From contig NZ_BAAAXV010000001.1 in the NCBI RefSeq assembly GCF_039535785.1, positions 1,178,001-1,242,000 on the forward strand: a stretch of DNA of 64,000 nt, written 5' to 3'. The notes under the pieces were generated by a model. The model was not told the DNA's origin, did not search any database, and saw only the letters and a program-made list of their open reading frames with translations. A program made the position numbers and the translations under genes. The stretch comes from Nonomuraea helvata. Its GTDB lineage: Bacteria > Actinomycetota > Actinomycetes > Streptosporangiales > Streptosporangiaceae. Position 1 is the stretch's first letter. Each line of letters begins with the position of its first letter. Below are positions 9,446 through 24,222 of the stretch, in pieces.

Positions 9446-10286
9446 GTCGTGCACCGCCTCCGGGGGCGCCGAGCGCGTCGAACGGGATCGTTCCCACGTC
9501 CTCGAAACGCACTCGCTCTCCCCGGAACACCGGCCCTTCGGCGCACGCCCGCACCATCCTGGTCACTCCGTCGTCACCGATGACGGGCAGCACGCACGTC
9601 ATGCACACCCCGATGCCGCAGGCCATCGACTCCTCGACGGCCACCTGCACCGGAATGTCGAACTCCATCCCCACCGCCGTCACGGCCCGCAGCGTCTCCA
9701 TGGGCGCGCAGGCGTAGACCGCGTCGGCCCGCGTGTCGGCGATCACCGAGGGTAGCGCGTCGGTGACCTTCCCGCGTAGCCCGAGCGAGCCGTCCTCGGT
9801 GGTCAGCGTGGTGGTCTCGGCGATCCTGCGGGCCCGCATGGCGCCGAACACCCGCTCGGCCCCGGCTCCGCCCAGCACGAAGTCGACCCGGCAGCCCCGC
9901 GCGAGCAGCGCGTCGGCCAGCGGGAACAGCACGGCGGAGCCGTACTCGGAGCCGACCAGCACGCAGTGCGCGGGGTCACGCGGCAGCGGAAAAGGGCGGC
10001 CGAGCGGCCCGACCAGGTCGAGCGTGTCGCGGGCGCGCCGCTCGGCCAGCCAGGACGTGCCGGGGCCCGAGGCGGTGAAGACCAGCTCGACCGTGCCGCC
10101 GTAGTCGGCCTTGACGTCGTGGATGGACAGCGCCCGGCGCGTCACCATCGACGTGTAAGCCCCGCCGACCGCGACGGAGACGAAGTGACCGGGGCGGTAG
10201 CGCTCGGCTATGCCGGGCGCCACCACCGTCAGCGCATGGTAGGCGTCGACCCGGCGCGTCGTCAGCACCGTGCCCGTCACCTGCAC
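9435..10286 (-). CDS. pyrK: Dihydroorotate dehydrogenase electron-transfer subunit
   Basis: Passes electrons from PyrD-bound FMN to NAD through FAD and a [2Fe-2S] cluster. An FAD-binding barrel with RRALSIHD comes first, then an NAD-binding half starting HCVLVGSEYGSAVLFPLADAL. The cluster cysteines are CGIGVCMTC plus a later RACAEGPVF. The family length of about 280 aa is met. Start ambiguity: the GTG at 10286 has no close ribosome site, while GGAGGT at 10310-10315 is ideally spaced for an in-frame CTG at 10301. Confidence 0.93.
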   Translation of the reverse strand: MQVTGTVLTTRRVDAYHALTVVAPGIAERYRPGHFVSVAVGGAYTSMVTRRALSIHDVKADYGGTVELVFTASGPGTSWLAERRARDTLDLVGPLGRPFPLPRDPAHCVLVGSEYGSAVLFPLADALLARGCRVDFVLGGAGAERVFGAMRARRIAETTTLTTEDGSLGLRGKVTDALPSVIADTRADAVYACAPMETLRAVTAVGMEFDIPVQVAVEESMACGIGVCMTCVLPVIGDDGVTRMVRACAEGPVFRGERVRFEDVGTIPFDALGAPGGGARHVS

Positions 10287-10324
10287 CGGAGTGCCGGCCA
10301 GTCGTCTTCACCTCCCGTGCGGGG

Positions 10325-13598
<3,274 letters not shown>

Positions 13599-13612
<14 letters not shown>

Positions 13613-14705
13613 GGCTCATGACCTCACAGAACTCGTCGAAGAGATAGGCCGCGTCGTGGGGGCCCGCGGCGGCCTCCGGGTGGTACTGCACACTGAAGGC
13701 GCGGCCGTCGAGCAGGCGCAGCCCTTCCACGCAGCGGTCGTTGAGATTGACGTGGCTGACCTCGGCCTGGCCGTACGGGGTGTCGAACGGCCCGTCGAGC
13801 GGCGCCTCCACGGCGAACCCGTGGTTGTGCGCCGAGATCTCCACCTTCCCCGTGCGCACGTCCTGGACGGGCTGGTTGACGCCCCGGTGCCCGTAGCGCA
13901 GCTTGTAGGTGGAAAGGCCCAGGGCCCGCCCGAAGAGCTGGTTGCCGAAGCAGATCCCGAAGAACGGGACCTTCGCCTCAAGGACGCCCCGCAGCGCCGA
14001 GACGTCCGCCGTGGCGGGGTCGCCGGGCCCGTTGGAGAAGAACACGCCGTCCGGATCGACCGCCATGATCTGCTCGTACGTGGCCGTCGCGGACAGCACG
14101 TGCACCTCGCAGCCGCGTTCGGCCATCCGGTGCGGCGTCATGCCCTTGATGCCGAGGTCCACGGCCGCGACCGTGAACCTCTTCTCGCCGATGGCGGGCA
14201 CGACGTAGGGCTCGGCGGTGGCCACCTCGGCGGCCAGGTCGGCGCCCTCCATGCGGGGCGACTGACGCACCCGCTCGACCAGCTCCTCGACCGGCTCGGT
14301 GGGCGCGCTGAAGATGCCGGCGCGCATGGCGCCGCGCTCGCGCAGGTGGCGGGTGAGCGCGCGGGTGCCGGAGATGGCGATCCCGACGACGCCCTGCTCC
14401 TTGAGGTAGTCGTCCAGCGAGCGGTTGGCCCGCCAGTTGGAGACGACGCGGGACGGCTCGCGCACGACGTAGCCCGCGACCCAGACGCGCTTCGACTCCG
14501 GGTCCTCGTCGTTGACGCCTGTGTTGCCGATGTGGGGCGCCGTCATGGCGACGATCTGCCGATGGTAGGACGGATCCGTGAGGGTCTCCTGGTAGCCGGT
14601 CATGCCGGTGTTGAAGACCATCTCGCCGAACGTCTCGCCCTCGGCGCCGTACGGGGTCCCGTGGAAGACGCGGCCGTCTTCCAGGACGAGCACCGATGTG
14701 TTCAA
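13599..14705 (-). CDS. carA: Carbamoyl phosphate synthase small subunit (glutaminase)
   Basis: Hydrolyses glutamine and channels ammonia to CarB. The N-terminal domain has [17 protein letters not shown]; the class I amidotransferase domain carries the nucleophile in FGICFGNQL and the late histidine/glutamate pair in [13 protein letters not shown]. The 368-aa length is typical. The TTG at 14705 overlaps the pyrC stop in TTGA, indicating translational coupling. Confidence 0.97.
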
Positions 14706-15988
14706 ACCAGCTTCCCTTCGAGAACAGTCGGCCTGCCGCGCAGGAATGTGGCCACTATCCTGCCGGGCAACGTCATCCCCTCATAGGGGGTGTTCCGGCT
14801 CTTCGACGCGTATGCCGACGGATCCACCTCGGTGCGTACGGACGGGTCGTACAGCGTGATGTTGGCCGGGGCGCCCGCCTCGAGCGGCTGCCCCTGCCCG
14901 GACAGGCGTCCGATGCGCGCGGGGACGACGGACATGCGCTGGGCGACACCCGCCCAGTCGAGCAGCCCCGTCTCGACCATGGCCTCCTGGACCACGCTGA
15001 GCGCCGTCTCCAGGCCGATCATCCCCATGGCCGCGGCCGACCACTCGGTCTCCTTGTCCTCGACCGGGTGGGGCGCGTGGTCGGTGGCGACGACGTCGAT
15101 CGTGCCGTCGGCCAGCGCGGCGCGCAGCGCCTCGACGTCGGCGCGGGTGCGCAGCGGCGGGTTGACCTTGTAGATCGGGTTGTAGGCGCCCACCGGGGAC
15201 TCCTCGACGAGGTCGTCGGTGAGGAGCAGGTGGTGCGGGGTGACCTCGGCGGTGATGTTCCAGCCCTTGGACTTGGCCCAGCGGATGATCTCGACGGAGC
15301 CGGCCGTGGAGACGTGGCACACGTGCAGCCTGGAGCCGACGTGGGCGGCCAGGAGGCAGTCGCGGGCGATGATCGCCTCCTCCGCCACCGCGGGCCAGCC
15401 GGTCAGGCCGAGCCTGCCGGAGATGACGCCCTCGTTCATCTGGGCGCCCGCGGTCAGCCTGGGCTCCTGGGCGTGCTGGGCGACGACGCCGTCGAACGCC
15501 TTGACGTACTCCAGGGCGCGGCGCATCAGCACGGCGTCGTCCACGCACCTGCCGTCGTCGGAGAAGACCCGCACGCGGGCGGCCGAGTCGGCCATCGCGC
15601 CCAGCTCGGCGAGCTGCCTGCCCTCGAGGCCGACGGTCACGGCGCCGACGGGGTGCACGTCGCAGTGCGCGAACTCGCGCCCGAGCCGCCACACCTGCTC
15701 GACCACGCCCGCGGTGTCGGCGACCGGGGAGGTGTTGGCCATGGCGTGCACGGCGGTGTATCCGCCGCGGGCCGCCGACTGCGTCCCGGTCTGCACGGTC
15801 TCGGCGTCCTCGCGGCCGGGCTCACGCAGGTGCGTGTGCAGGTCCACGAGGCCGGGCAGCGCGATCGCGCCGCCGCCGTCCACGGTCTCGGGCCCTTCCA
15901 GGCCCGGCCCGATCTCGGCCATCACCCCGTCGGCGACACGGATGTCGACCGGCTCTCCGCCGAGAATCCGAACGTTACGGATGATCAT
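14702..15988 (-). CDS. pyrC: Dihydroorotase (class I)
   Basis: Cyclises N-carbamoyl-aspartate to dihydroorotate. Zinc ligands are in [13 protein letters not shown] near residue 57, with later HVCHVST and [15 protein letters not shown]. At 428 aa it is the long, class I type shared by actinomycetes. ATG start at 15988 follows AAGGAGG with good spacing. It lies 64 bases downstream of pyrB and overlaps carA by 4 bases. Confidence 0.97.
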   Translation of the reverse strand: MIIRNVRILGGEPVDIRVADGVMAEIGPGLEGPETVDGGGAIALPGLVDLHTHLREPGREDAETVQTGTQSAARGGYTAVHAMANTSPVADTAGVVEQVWRLGREFAHCDVHPVGAVTVGLEGRQLAELGAMADSAARVRVFSDDGRCVDDAVLMRRALEYVKAFDGVVAQHAQEPRLTAGAQMNEGVISGRLGLTGWPAVAEEAIIARDCLLAAHVGSRLHVCHVSTAGSVEIIRWAKSKGWNITAEVTPHHLLLTDDLVEESPVGAYNPIYKVNPPLRTRADVEALRAALADGTIDVVATDHAPHPVEDKETEWSAAAMGMIGLETALSVVQEAMVETGLLDWAGVAQRMSVVPARIGRLSGQGQPLEAGAPANITLYDPSVRTEVDPSAYASKSRNTPYEGMTLPGRIVATFLRGRPTVLEGKLV

Positions 15989-16052
15989 TATGCCTCCTTC
16001 GTCGGCACAATGATCAAGATGCTGTGCCCATTGGTTCGTTCGCTCCGCTCAC

Positions 16053-17551
<1,499 letters not shown>

Positions 17552-17717
17552 TTAAAGGGTGTTGGTCGGCACACACAGTACCAGGGGCTACCAGGAACAA
17601 CGCGAGGGGGCTTCCGTTGCGTCACCACGCGCCCACGGGGTACGGATGGCGTACCGGTCTTCTCGGGGAAAGAGGCTGATACTGCCCGAGGACGCCGTCT
17701 GGAGGGAAACAGCGAAG

Positions 17718-18962
17718 ATGGCCTTTCATGTCGATTCCGAGGTCGGACGCCTGCGCCAGGTGCTCCTGCACAGACCGGACCTGGCGCTCAAGCGGCTGAC
17801 CCCGTCCAACAAGGACGCGTTCCTCTTCGACGACGTGCTGTGGGCCAGGCGCGCGATCGAGGAGCACGAGGAGTTCCAGCGGGTGCTGACCGACCGCGGT
17901 GTCAAGGTCCACCTGCTGGCCGACCTGCTCACGGAGACCGTCGAGATCCCGGAGGCGCGCAAGCACATCCTCGACGCGGTCATCGACGAGCGCTGGCTCG
18001 GCCCCGGCGCCATCGACGAGGTGCGCAACGTCCTCGACGGCATGGACTCGGCGACGCTGCAGGTCTACCTGACCGGCGGCGTCACCAAGCGCGAGCTGGT
18101 CGAGCTGGGCTGCGACTTCGACTCCGTGACCTTCCACACCACCGGCGACGACGACTTCATCCTGCCGCCGCTGCCCAACCACCTCTTCACCCGCGACACG
18201 TCCTGCTGGATCTACGACGGCGTGTCGATCAACGCGATGAAGAAGAAGGCCCGCATGCGTGAGACGGTCAACATGGAGGCCGTCTACATGTACCACCCGA
18301 CGTTCGCCGACGGGTTCGGCCGGCCGGAGACGGGCGGCTTCCACTGCTGGATGCCGGGACAGTCGGTGGCGCCGGCCACCATCGAGGGCGGCGACGTGCT
18401 GGTCATCGGCCGGGGCGCGGTGCTGGTGGGCATGAGCGAGCGCACCCAGCCTCAGGCGGTCGAGATGCTGGCGCAGCGGCTGTTCGCCGCCGGGTCCGCG
18501 CGGACGATCGTGGCGCTGGACATGCCGAAGGCGCGGGCGTTCATGCATCTCGACACCGTGATGACGATGCTCGACGTCGGCGTGTTCACCGAGTACGCGG
18601 GCCTCGGGATGCTGCGCGCGTACACCATCGAGCCGGGCGAGACGCGCAAGGAGCTCAAGGTCACCGACCACCCGCCGGAGCACATGCACAGGGCTATTGC
18701 CCACGCCCTCGACCTGCCCGACATCACGGTGCTGACCCCCAAGCAGGACGTCCGCGCGGCCGAGCGGGAGCAGTGGGACGACGGTTGCAACGGGCTCGCG
18801 CTGGAGCCCGGCGTGGTCGTCGCCTACGAGCGCAACACCACCACGAACAACTACCTGCGTGACAACGGCATCGAGGTCATCACGATCAGGGGCAGCGAGC
18901 TCGGCAGGGGGCGCGGCGGCCCGCGCTGCATGAGCTGCCCGCTCGAACGCGACGCAGCATGA
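17718..18962 (+). CDS. arcA: Arginine deiminase
   Basis: Converts arginine to citrulline and ammonia, first step of the arginine deiminase pathway. The 414-aa protein keeps the catalytic set: FTRDTS, the histidine in FMHLDTVM, and the terminal cysteine in [13 protein letters not shown] at 17718 follows GGAGGG with an 11-base gap; an upstream in-frame extension looks non-coding. The stop codon lies inside the first copy of a 12-base tandem repeat. It starts an arcA-arcC-permease-usp run; no ornithine carbamoyltransferase gene is present between arcA and arcC. Confidence 0.96.
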   Translation: MAFHVDSEVGRLRQVLLHRPDLALKRLTPSNKDAFLFDDVLWARRAIEEHEEFQRVLTDRGVKVHLLADLLTETVEIPEARKHILDAVIDERWLGPGAIDEVRNVLDGMDSATLQVYLTGGVTKRELVELGCDFDSVTFHTTGDDDFILPPLPNHLFTRDTSCWIYDGVSINAMKKKARMRETVNMEAVYMYHPTFADGFGRPETGGFHCWMPGQSVAPATIEGGDVLVIGRGAVLVGMSERTQPQAVEMLAQRLFAAGSARTIVALDMPKARAFMHLDTVMTMLDVGVFTEYAGLGMLRAYTIEPGETRKELKVTDHPPEHMHRAIAHALDLPDITVLTPKQDVRAAEREQWDDGCNGLALEPGVVVAYERNTTTNNYLRDNGIEVITIRGSELGRGRGGPRCMSCPLERDAA

Positions 18963-19010
18963 GACGCAGCACGGGACGCAGCACGGGACGCAGCATGAGA
19001 CGGGCATGAG
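18951..19010 (+). repeat. 12-base tandem repeat spanning the arcA stop codon
   Basis: Four copies of GACGCAGCAYGR (18951, 18963, 18975, 18987) plus a decayed fifth. Copies 1 and 4 end in TGA, copies 2 and 3 in CGG, so in the arcA frame the units read DAA-stop or DAAR. Loss of the first stop would only add two DAAR units and DAA before the next stop. Confidence 0.85.
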
Positions 19011-19019
19011 GGGGCACGG

Positions 19020-19955
19020 ATGCGGGTCATCGTCGCGCTGGGCGGCAACGCGGTGCTCAAACGCGGCCAGGCGCCGGACGCGGACGTCCAGCAGGCCAAC
19101 ATCCGGACGGCCGTCAAGACGCTCGCCCGCCTGGCTCTGGAGCACGAGCTGGTCATCACCCACGGGAACGGCCCGCAGGTGGGTCTGCTGGCCGTGGAGA
19201 GCGCCGCCGATCCGAACCTGACCAGGCCGTACCCGTTCGACACGCTCGGCGCGCAGACGCAGGGCATGATCGGCTACTGGATGCAGCAGGCCCTGCAGAA
19301 CGCGCTGCCCGGCCGGCAGGTGCTGGCCATGGTCACGCAGACGCTGGTGACGGCCGTCGATCCCGCTTTCGAGAACCCGACCAAGTTCGTCGGGCAGGTC
19401 TACGATCAGGAGGCCGCGGAGAAGCTGGCCGCCGAGTACGGCTGGACGGTCAGGCAGGACGGCCCCCACTGGCGGCGTGTCGTCCCCTCGCCCGTTCCGC
19501 GCCGCATCGTCGAGACCCGGCTGATCCGGATGATGATCCGCGAGGGCGTGGTGGTGATCTGCGCGGGCGGCGGCGGCATCCCGGTCGTCCGCGACGAGCG
19601 CGGCCGGCTGACGGGCGTGGAGGCGGTCGTCGACAAGGACCTCACCACCGCGCTGCTGGCCGAGGCGCTGGATTGCGACGCGTTCCTGAGCCTCACCGAC
19701 GTGCCGCGCGTCTTGCGCGCCTTCGGCACGCCGGACCAGAGCGAGATCGCCCACACCACGCCGCACGAGCTGCGCGCCCTGGAGTTCCCTGCCGGGTCGA
19801 TGGGGCCGAAGGTGGAGGCGGCCTGCCGGTTCGTGGAGACGACCGGCGACATGGCCGCGATCGGCAGGCTGGACGAGGCCGAGCGCATACTCGAGGGCTC
19901 AGCGGGCACGATCGTGACACCGAACGGCAGGTGGCCGCTGACGAGCACGCTGTAG
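19020..19955 (+). CDS. arcC: Carbamate kinase
   Basis: Converts carbamoyl phosphate and ADP to ATP, carbon dioxide and ammonia, the energy-yielding step of arginine fermentation. The 311-aa chain opens MRVIVALGGNAVLKRG, has THGNGPQVGLLA, the VICAGGGGIPVV strand and the nucleotide-binding GVEAVVDKDLTTALLAE. Start ATG at 19020. It follows arcA by 57 repeat-filled bases and is 9 bases ahead of the permease gene. Confidence 0.95.
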   Translation: MRVIVALGGNAVLKRGQAPDADVQQANIRTAVKTLARLALEHELVITHGNGPQVGLLAVESAADPNLTRPYPFDTLGAQTQGMIGYWMQQALQNALPGRQVLAMVTQTLVTAVDPAFENPTKFVGQVYDQEAAEKLAAEYGWTVRQDGPHWRRVVPSPVPRRIVETRLIRMMIREGVVVICAGGGGIPVVRDERGRLTGVEAVVDKDLTTALLAEALDCDAFLSLTDVPRVLRAFGTPDQSEIAHTTPHELRALEFPAGSMGPKVEAACRFVETTGDMAAIGRLDEAERILEGSAGTIVTPNGRWPLTSTL

Positions 19956-19964
19956 GGGTGTCCG

Positions 19965-21383
19965 ATGACACTGGCCCGACGGCTCTTGCGCACCAAACCC
20001 ACCGAGCGCATCGTCGCCGAGGGCGGCCACGGGGAGGGCGGCGAGCTGCGGCGCACCATGTCGCTGTGGCAGCTCACGCTCTTCAGCGTCGGCGCCACGC
20101 TCGGCACCGGAATCTTCGTCATCCTGGGTCAGGCCGTGCCCAAGGCGGGGCCGGCGGTGGTGCTGTCGTTCGTGCTGGCGGCGATCACGGCGCTGTTCTC
20201 GGCCCTGTCCTACGCCGAGCTGGCCGGGACGATCCCGGTGTCCGGCTCGTCCTACTCCTACGCGTACGCGACGCTGGGCGAGCTGGTGGCCTGGGTGTGC
20301 GGCTGGTGCCTCATGCTGGAGTACGCCGTGTCCGTGGCGGCCGTGGCCGTGGGCTGGGGCGAGTACCTGAACGCGTTCCTGCGGGCCCTGTTCGGCTTCA
20401 CGCTGCCGGATGCCGTCACCCGCTCCCCCGGCCAGGGCGGCGTGGTCAACGTCGCCGCGATCGTCATCGTCCTGCTCGCCACGTGGCTGCTGCTGTACGG
20501 GGCCTCCGAGAGCGCCACGGCGAACGCGATCTTCGTGGTGATCAAGGTCGTGGTGCTGCTCTTCTTCTGCGTGGTGGCGTTCACGGCCTTCCAGACCCGC
20601 AATTTCACGCCGTTCGCCCCCATGGGGGTGGCCGGGATCACGGCGGCGGCCTCGCAGGTGTTCTTCTCCTACATCGGCTTCGACGCCGCCTCGACCGCGG
20701 GTGAGGAGGCCAAAAACCCCAAGCGCGACCTGCCCCTCGCGATCATCCTGTCACTGGCCATCGTGACGGCCGTCTACGTCCTGGTGGCCGTGGCGGCCAT
20801 CGGCGCGACGCCGTGGACGGGCTTCGACCCGAACAGGAGCGAGGCGAGCCTCTCCCACATCGCCGACCTGGCCACCGGCGCGTCCTGGCCGGGCCTGATC
20901 GTCTCCTTCGGCGCGGTGATCGCCATCGCCAGCGTCGTGCTGACGGTCATCTACGGCCAGACCCGCATCCTGTTCGCGATGTCCCGCGACGGGCTCATCC
21001 CGCGGATCTTCCAGCGGGTGAACATGCGCCGCCAGGTCCCCGTCGCCAACACCCTCCTCGTCGCCGCGTTCATCTCCGTGCTGGCGGGCCTGGTGCCGCT
21101 CGGCCAGCTCGCGGAGGCGACCAGCATCGGCACGCTGTTCGCCTTCGCGATCGTGAACGTCGGCGTGCTGGTCCTGCGCTACCGCAGCCCCGAGCTGCCG
21201 CGCGGCTTCCGTGTGCCGCTGTTCCCCGCCACGCCGGTGCTCGGCGCGATCTTCTGCGTCATCGTGATGGCGGGCCTGGCCGGGGCCACGTGGGCGGCGT
21301 TCGGGCTGTGGATGCTCGTGGGCCTGATCTGCTACTTCGTGTACGGCTACGGCCATTCGCGGCTGAACGCCGAGGTGACCTGA
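19965..21383 (+). CDS. APC-superfamily amino acid permease (CAT-like)
   Basis: Integral membrane transporter of about 12 helices. The first helix carries the APC substrate loop SVGATLGTGIFVILGQ, followed by SALSYAELAGTIPVSGSSYSY and the FSYIGFDAASTAGEEAKNP segment after helix 5, typical of cationic amino acid transporters. At 472 aa it is of normal length. Placement after arcA and arcC suggests arginine uptake or arginine/ornithine exchange; the specificity is inferred. The ATG of the next gene abuts its stop. Confidence 0.88.
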   Translation: MTLARRLLRTKPTERIVAEGGHGEGGELRRTMSLWQLTLFSVGATLGTGIFVILGQAVPKAGPAVVLSFVLAAITALFSALSYAELAGTIPVSGSSYSYAYATLGELVAWVCGWCLMLEYAVSVAAVAVGWGEYLNAFLRALFGFTLPDAVTRSPGQGGVVNVAAIVIVLLATWLLLYGASESATANAIFVVIKVVVLLFFCVVAFTAFQTRNFTPFAPMGVAGITAAASQVFFSYIGFDAASTAGEEAKNPKRDLPLAIILSLAIVTAVYVLVAVAAIGATPWTGFDPNRSEASLSHIADLATGASWPGLIVSFGAVIAIASVVLTVIYGQTRILFAMSRDGLIPRIFQRVNMRRQVPVANTLLVAAFISVLAGLVPLGQLAEATSIGTLFAFAIVNVGVLVLRYRSPELPRGFRVPLFPATPVLGAIFCVIVMAGLAGATWAAFGLWMLVGLICYFVYGYGHSRLNAEVT

Positions 21384-22241
21384 ATGAAGCTCCACGACGT
21401 GCTGGCCGGCTATGTCCCGGATGCTCAGGGACGGGACGGGCTGGCGCTCGCCGTACTGCTCAAGGAGCAGGCGCGGGGCCGCCTGACGGTGGCGTTCGTG
21501 CAGCCGCCCACGTGGTCCGCGCCCGGGCCCGCCAGGGCCGAGGAGAGCGCGTGGCGGGCGTACCTGATGGAGCTGGCCGACGCGACGCTCTGGCGGGCTC
21601 GCGAGCTGGCGGGCGACGACGCCGACTACGTGGTCCACGCGCACAAGAGCAGCGGACGCGGGCTGGTGGAGCTGGCGCGCAAGCGCGCCGCCGACGTGGT
21701 GGTGATCGGCTCGGCCCCTGGCGGCGACACGGGGCGCATCGCCCTGGGCAGCACCGCCGACCAGCTCCTGCACTCCTCCTCCGTTCCCGTGCTGCTCGCC
21801 CCGCGCGGCTACGCCGACGAACGCCCCGCCGTACTCGAACGCCTCACCGTCGCCTACCGCCGCGGCCCCGGCTGCGACGCGGCGGTCAAGGACGCGACGG
21901 CGGTGGCCGCGGCTCTGGGCGTCCCCCTGCGGCTGGTCACGCTGGTGCTCAGCAGCGACAGGCTCGCCGAGATCGAGGAGGACCTGCTCGAACGCCTGCG
22001 CGACCAGGCGGCCTCGGACCTGCGGACGGCGACCCGCGGGCGGCCGGAGGCGGAGGTCGAGGTGCTGGAGGGCCGCAACGTCGCTCAGGCGCTCCGGACG
22101 GCCTCGTGGCTCCCCGGTGAGATGATCATATGCGCTTCGAGCACCGCCGGGCCACTCAGACGGGTCTTCCTGGGCGACACATCGCTCAAGATCGTACGGG
22201 CTGCGACCTGCCCTGTCATGATTCTCACCCGGCAGAACTGA
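21384..22241 (+). CDS. Tandem universal stress protein
   Basis: Cytoplasmic UspA-like protein with two domains in 285 aa. Domain 1 contains the ATP-loop pattern VVIGSAPGGDTGRIALGS followed by TADQLLHSSSVPVLL; domain 2 repeats a weaker form, IICASSTAGPLRRVFLGD with KIVRAATCPVMIL. ATG directly after the permease TGA, so it is translationally coupled to the arginine cassette. Usp genes often accompany transport or anaerobic-energy genes; its precise role here is not known. Confidence 0.88.
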   Translation: MKLHDVLAGYVPDAQGRDGLALAVLLKEQARGRLTVAFVQPPTWSAPGPARAEESAWRAYLMELADATLWRARELAGDDADYVVHAHKSSGRGLVELARKRAADVVVIGSAPGGDTGRIALGSTADQLLHSSSVPVLLAPRGYADERPAVLERLTVAYRRGPGCDAAVKDATAVAAALGVPLRLVTLVLSSDRLAEIEEDLLERLRDQAASDLRTATRGRPEAEVEVLEGRNVAQALRTASWLPGEMIICASSTAGPLRRVFLGDTSLKIVRAATCPVMILTRQN

Positions 22242-22542
22242 CGGGGCGAAATTCCTCGGCAAACTATGACGAAGTACTGTTATAAATGAGACACCAGGGG
22301 CGTTTGTGGCGTTCTCTACCGGACCGGATTCGGCATCTTTTTTCCAATCAGCTTGACCTTAGGCGTCCGCCCCTTTACCGTCACTGTCCGTAACCACACC
22401 TCGCGGCGTTCTGGGTTAAACCTGGGGCCACGGCTACCGTTGGTGCCTAGCACGGCACCAGACCCCCCGGTGGCTAGGGCATACGCCGCAAGGGAGCACA
22501 ATCTACTGAGAGCGATACATACTAGAGCCGGGGGGCCACAGA
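22242..22542 (+). promoter_or_regulatory. Upstream region of bldD (promoter expected)
   Basis: A 300-base gap with a more AT-rich start (22,250-22,290, containing TGTTATAAATGAGA) and TCACTGTCCGT at about 22,380, also seen upstream of mihF. BldD represses its own gene in Streptomyces, but a clear BldD box (AGTGA-n-TCACC) could not be picked out by eye. Nothing coding is seen. Confidence 0.35.
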
Positions 22543-23037
22543 ATGCCGTCTGAGTACGCAAAGTCGCTGGGTGCACGACTGCGCGCCATCCGCACCCAGC
22601 AGGGGCTTTCCCTGCACGGGGTCGAAGAGAAGTCGCGCGGCAGGTGGAAGGCCGTAGTCGTGGGCTCTTATGAGCGTGGCGACCGAGCGGTGACCGTGCA
22701 GAAGCTTGCCGAGCTTGCCGACTTCTACGGGGTGCCCGTATCCGAGCTGCTGCCGGGTGGCGCCGCTCCCAGCCCGCTGGGGCCGACGCCCAAGCTTGTG
22801 ATCGACCTGGAGCGCCTGGCCGCGCTGCCCAAGGAGAAGGCGGGGGCACTGGCCCGCTACGCCGCCACGATCCAGAGCCAGCGCGGTGACTACAACGGCA
22901 AGGTGCTGTCGATCCGCCAGGAGGACCTGCGCTCTCTGGCCGTGATCTACGACAAGTCGCCGAGCGAGCTGACCGAGGAGCTCATCAGCTGGGGCGTCCT
23001 CGACGCCGAGGCACGCCGCGCCGTCGAGTCGTTCTGA
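22543..23037 (+). CDS. bldD: BldD, c-di-GMP-responsive developmental master repressor
   Basis: Transcription factor that, dimerised by c-di-GMP, represses sporulation genes in Streptomyces. The 164-aa protein has an N-terminal helix-turn-helix (GARLRAIRTQQGLSLHGVEE, then VVGSYERGDRAVTVQKLAEL) and a C-terminal domain bearing the c-di-GMP signature RGD at 114-116 and RQED at 125-128, spaced by eight residues (Streptomyces has RQDD). ATG start at 22543. In Streptomyces it lies next to pyrR; here the arginine cassette stands between them. Confidence 0.96.
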   Translation: MPSEYAKSLGARLRAIRTQQGLSLHGVEEKSRGRWKAVVVGSYERGDRAVTVQKLAELADFYGVPVSELLPGGAAPSPLGPTPKLVIDLERLAALPKEKAGALARYAATIQSQRGDYNGKVLSIRQEDLRSLAVIYDKSPSELTEELISWGVLDAEARRAVESF

Positions 23038-23071
23038 GGCAGATCTCGGCCTGAGTCTGCCGTCCGCTCAC

Positions 23072-23102
23072 GGGCTCGCCGCCGCCTGGCACCGGCGAGC
23101 CC
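23072..23102 (+). terminator. Hairpin downstream of bldD
   Basis: Perfect 10-base arms GGGCTCGCCG (23072-23081) and CGGCGAGCCC (23093-23102) around an 11-base loop, 35 bases after the bldD stop. No T tract. The rest of the gap to 23,513 shows no convincing gene or RNA. Confidence 0.6.
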
Positions 23103-23513
23103 ACCGGCTTCCTGGCACCGCGGACGGCACACCTCGGCCTCTTCGCTGCCTTTTCCGGCCCGATCCGGACACCTCGCACCACGGGTTTCCGTCGTGTGAC
23201 GAAGATCACTTTCACCGCTTCCACGCCCGAGGGGCCGCCCGCACGCGGCCTCATCGGGCGTTCGGGTTCTGCCCTGAGCATGATGCGCCTGCCTGCAAGC
23301 GAGCGCCCGTCCATGGCGCGTTCGTCGCGGGGCACATCCATGGGGCGAATGCGCGCTTCACAAGGCGCGTGTGCGTCCCTGAGGCATGCCTCCAGGGCGA
23401 GCGTCCGGCATCCCGAGCCCGCGCTGAGAGCATGCGCGACGCAGACCAGGAACCCGCCGCGTGGGGCGGCGTTCCGGTGAAGAGCCGTGTCCCCCGGCGG
23501 GACAGGCAGGGGC

Positions 23514-23960
23514 TCAGCCCGCCAGCGGGACGTTCACGGGGAGCTGGGGCTGGGAGGGGACGCCCAGGAGGTCTTCCACCGTGGAGACGAATGTCTCCGC
23601 CTCGGCCAGGATCTCGTCGGCGTCGGCCGCGCTGACCCGGCTGACCATGCCCGCCTCCGCGGCGGCACGCTTGGCGGCGCTCACCGCGAAGTAGGCCGCC
23701 CACTCGGCCAGGTGCGGCTCGGCCTCGGGCAGCAGGTCCCAGGCGCTGCGCAGGCGGCGCCTGCGGCCCTCCGTGGGACGGGGACGGGCGGCCAGCATCG
23801 CCGCCGCCGCTCGAAGGGCTGCCAGGTGGGCCGCCACATATCGGGATGCCGGGGTGCGGGCGCCGGCCGCGTCCGCCAGGCAGGAACGTGAATCGGTCAA
23901 ATGTGCCCGAACCGCAGGCGACAGCCGGGGCCCGGGCGTTTCTCTAGGCCGTGGTGCCAT
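23514..23960 (-). CDS. SAV_6107-family HEPN domain protein
   Basis: All-helical HEPN-type protein of 148 aa. It resembles the SAV_6107 family in the sequence from RYVAAHLAALRAAAAMLAARPRP through SAWDLLPEAEPHLAEWA to KRAAAEAG and the ADEILAEAETFVSTVEDLL helix. HEPN proteins are often RNases or their inactive relatives; the Rx4-6H catalytic motif is not clear here, so activity is uncertain. ATG at 23960 is preceded by AAGGAGG with 8-base spacing. A LexA-like box lies about 270 bases upstream. Confidence 0.75.
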   Translation of the reverse strand: MAPRPRETPGPRLSPAVRAHLTDSRSCLADAAGARTPASRYVAAHLAALRAAAAMLAARPRPTEGRRRRLRSAWDLLPEAEPHLAEWAAYFAVSAAKRAAAEAGMVSRVSAADADEILAEAETFVSTVEDLLGVPSQPQLPVNVPLAG

Positions 23961-24222
23961 CTTGCGCGCCTCCTTGGAGTCGTGGGCGGCAGCCGGCGTC
24001 TGAAGCCGGTGGAGTCAACACTTGCAGACGCCACCGACATTTCCGCCGGGCTGGCCGGACGAGGAGCTTCCCCTCTCCCCGTCCGGCCAGGACACGCCCA
24101 CTCGTCTCCGCCGACGACGAGGACGCGCCCTTCGCCCGTGGAGCCTGGCCGCGGGTATCGCTTGGGGAAGCGAACGGCCCGCGACCAGGTCCTTGTGACG
24201 CTGAGCCGCGAGCCCCACCGTC

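Noticed and set aside
17622..19766. 714-codon minus-strand frame opposite arcA and arcC
   Set aside because: Both plus-strand genes keep all catalytic motifs, and the antisense product is low-complexity and family-less.
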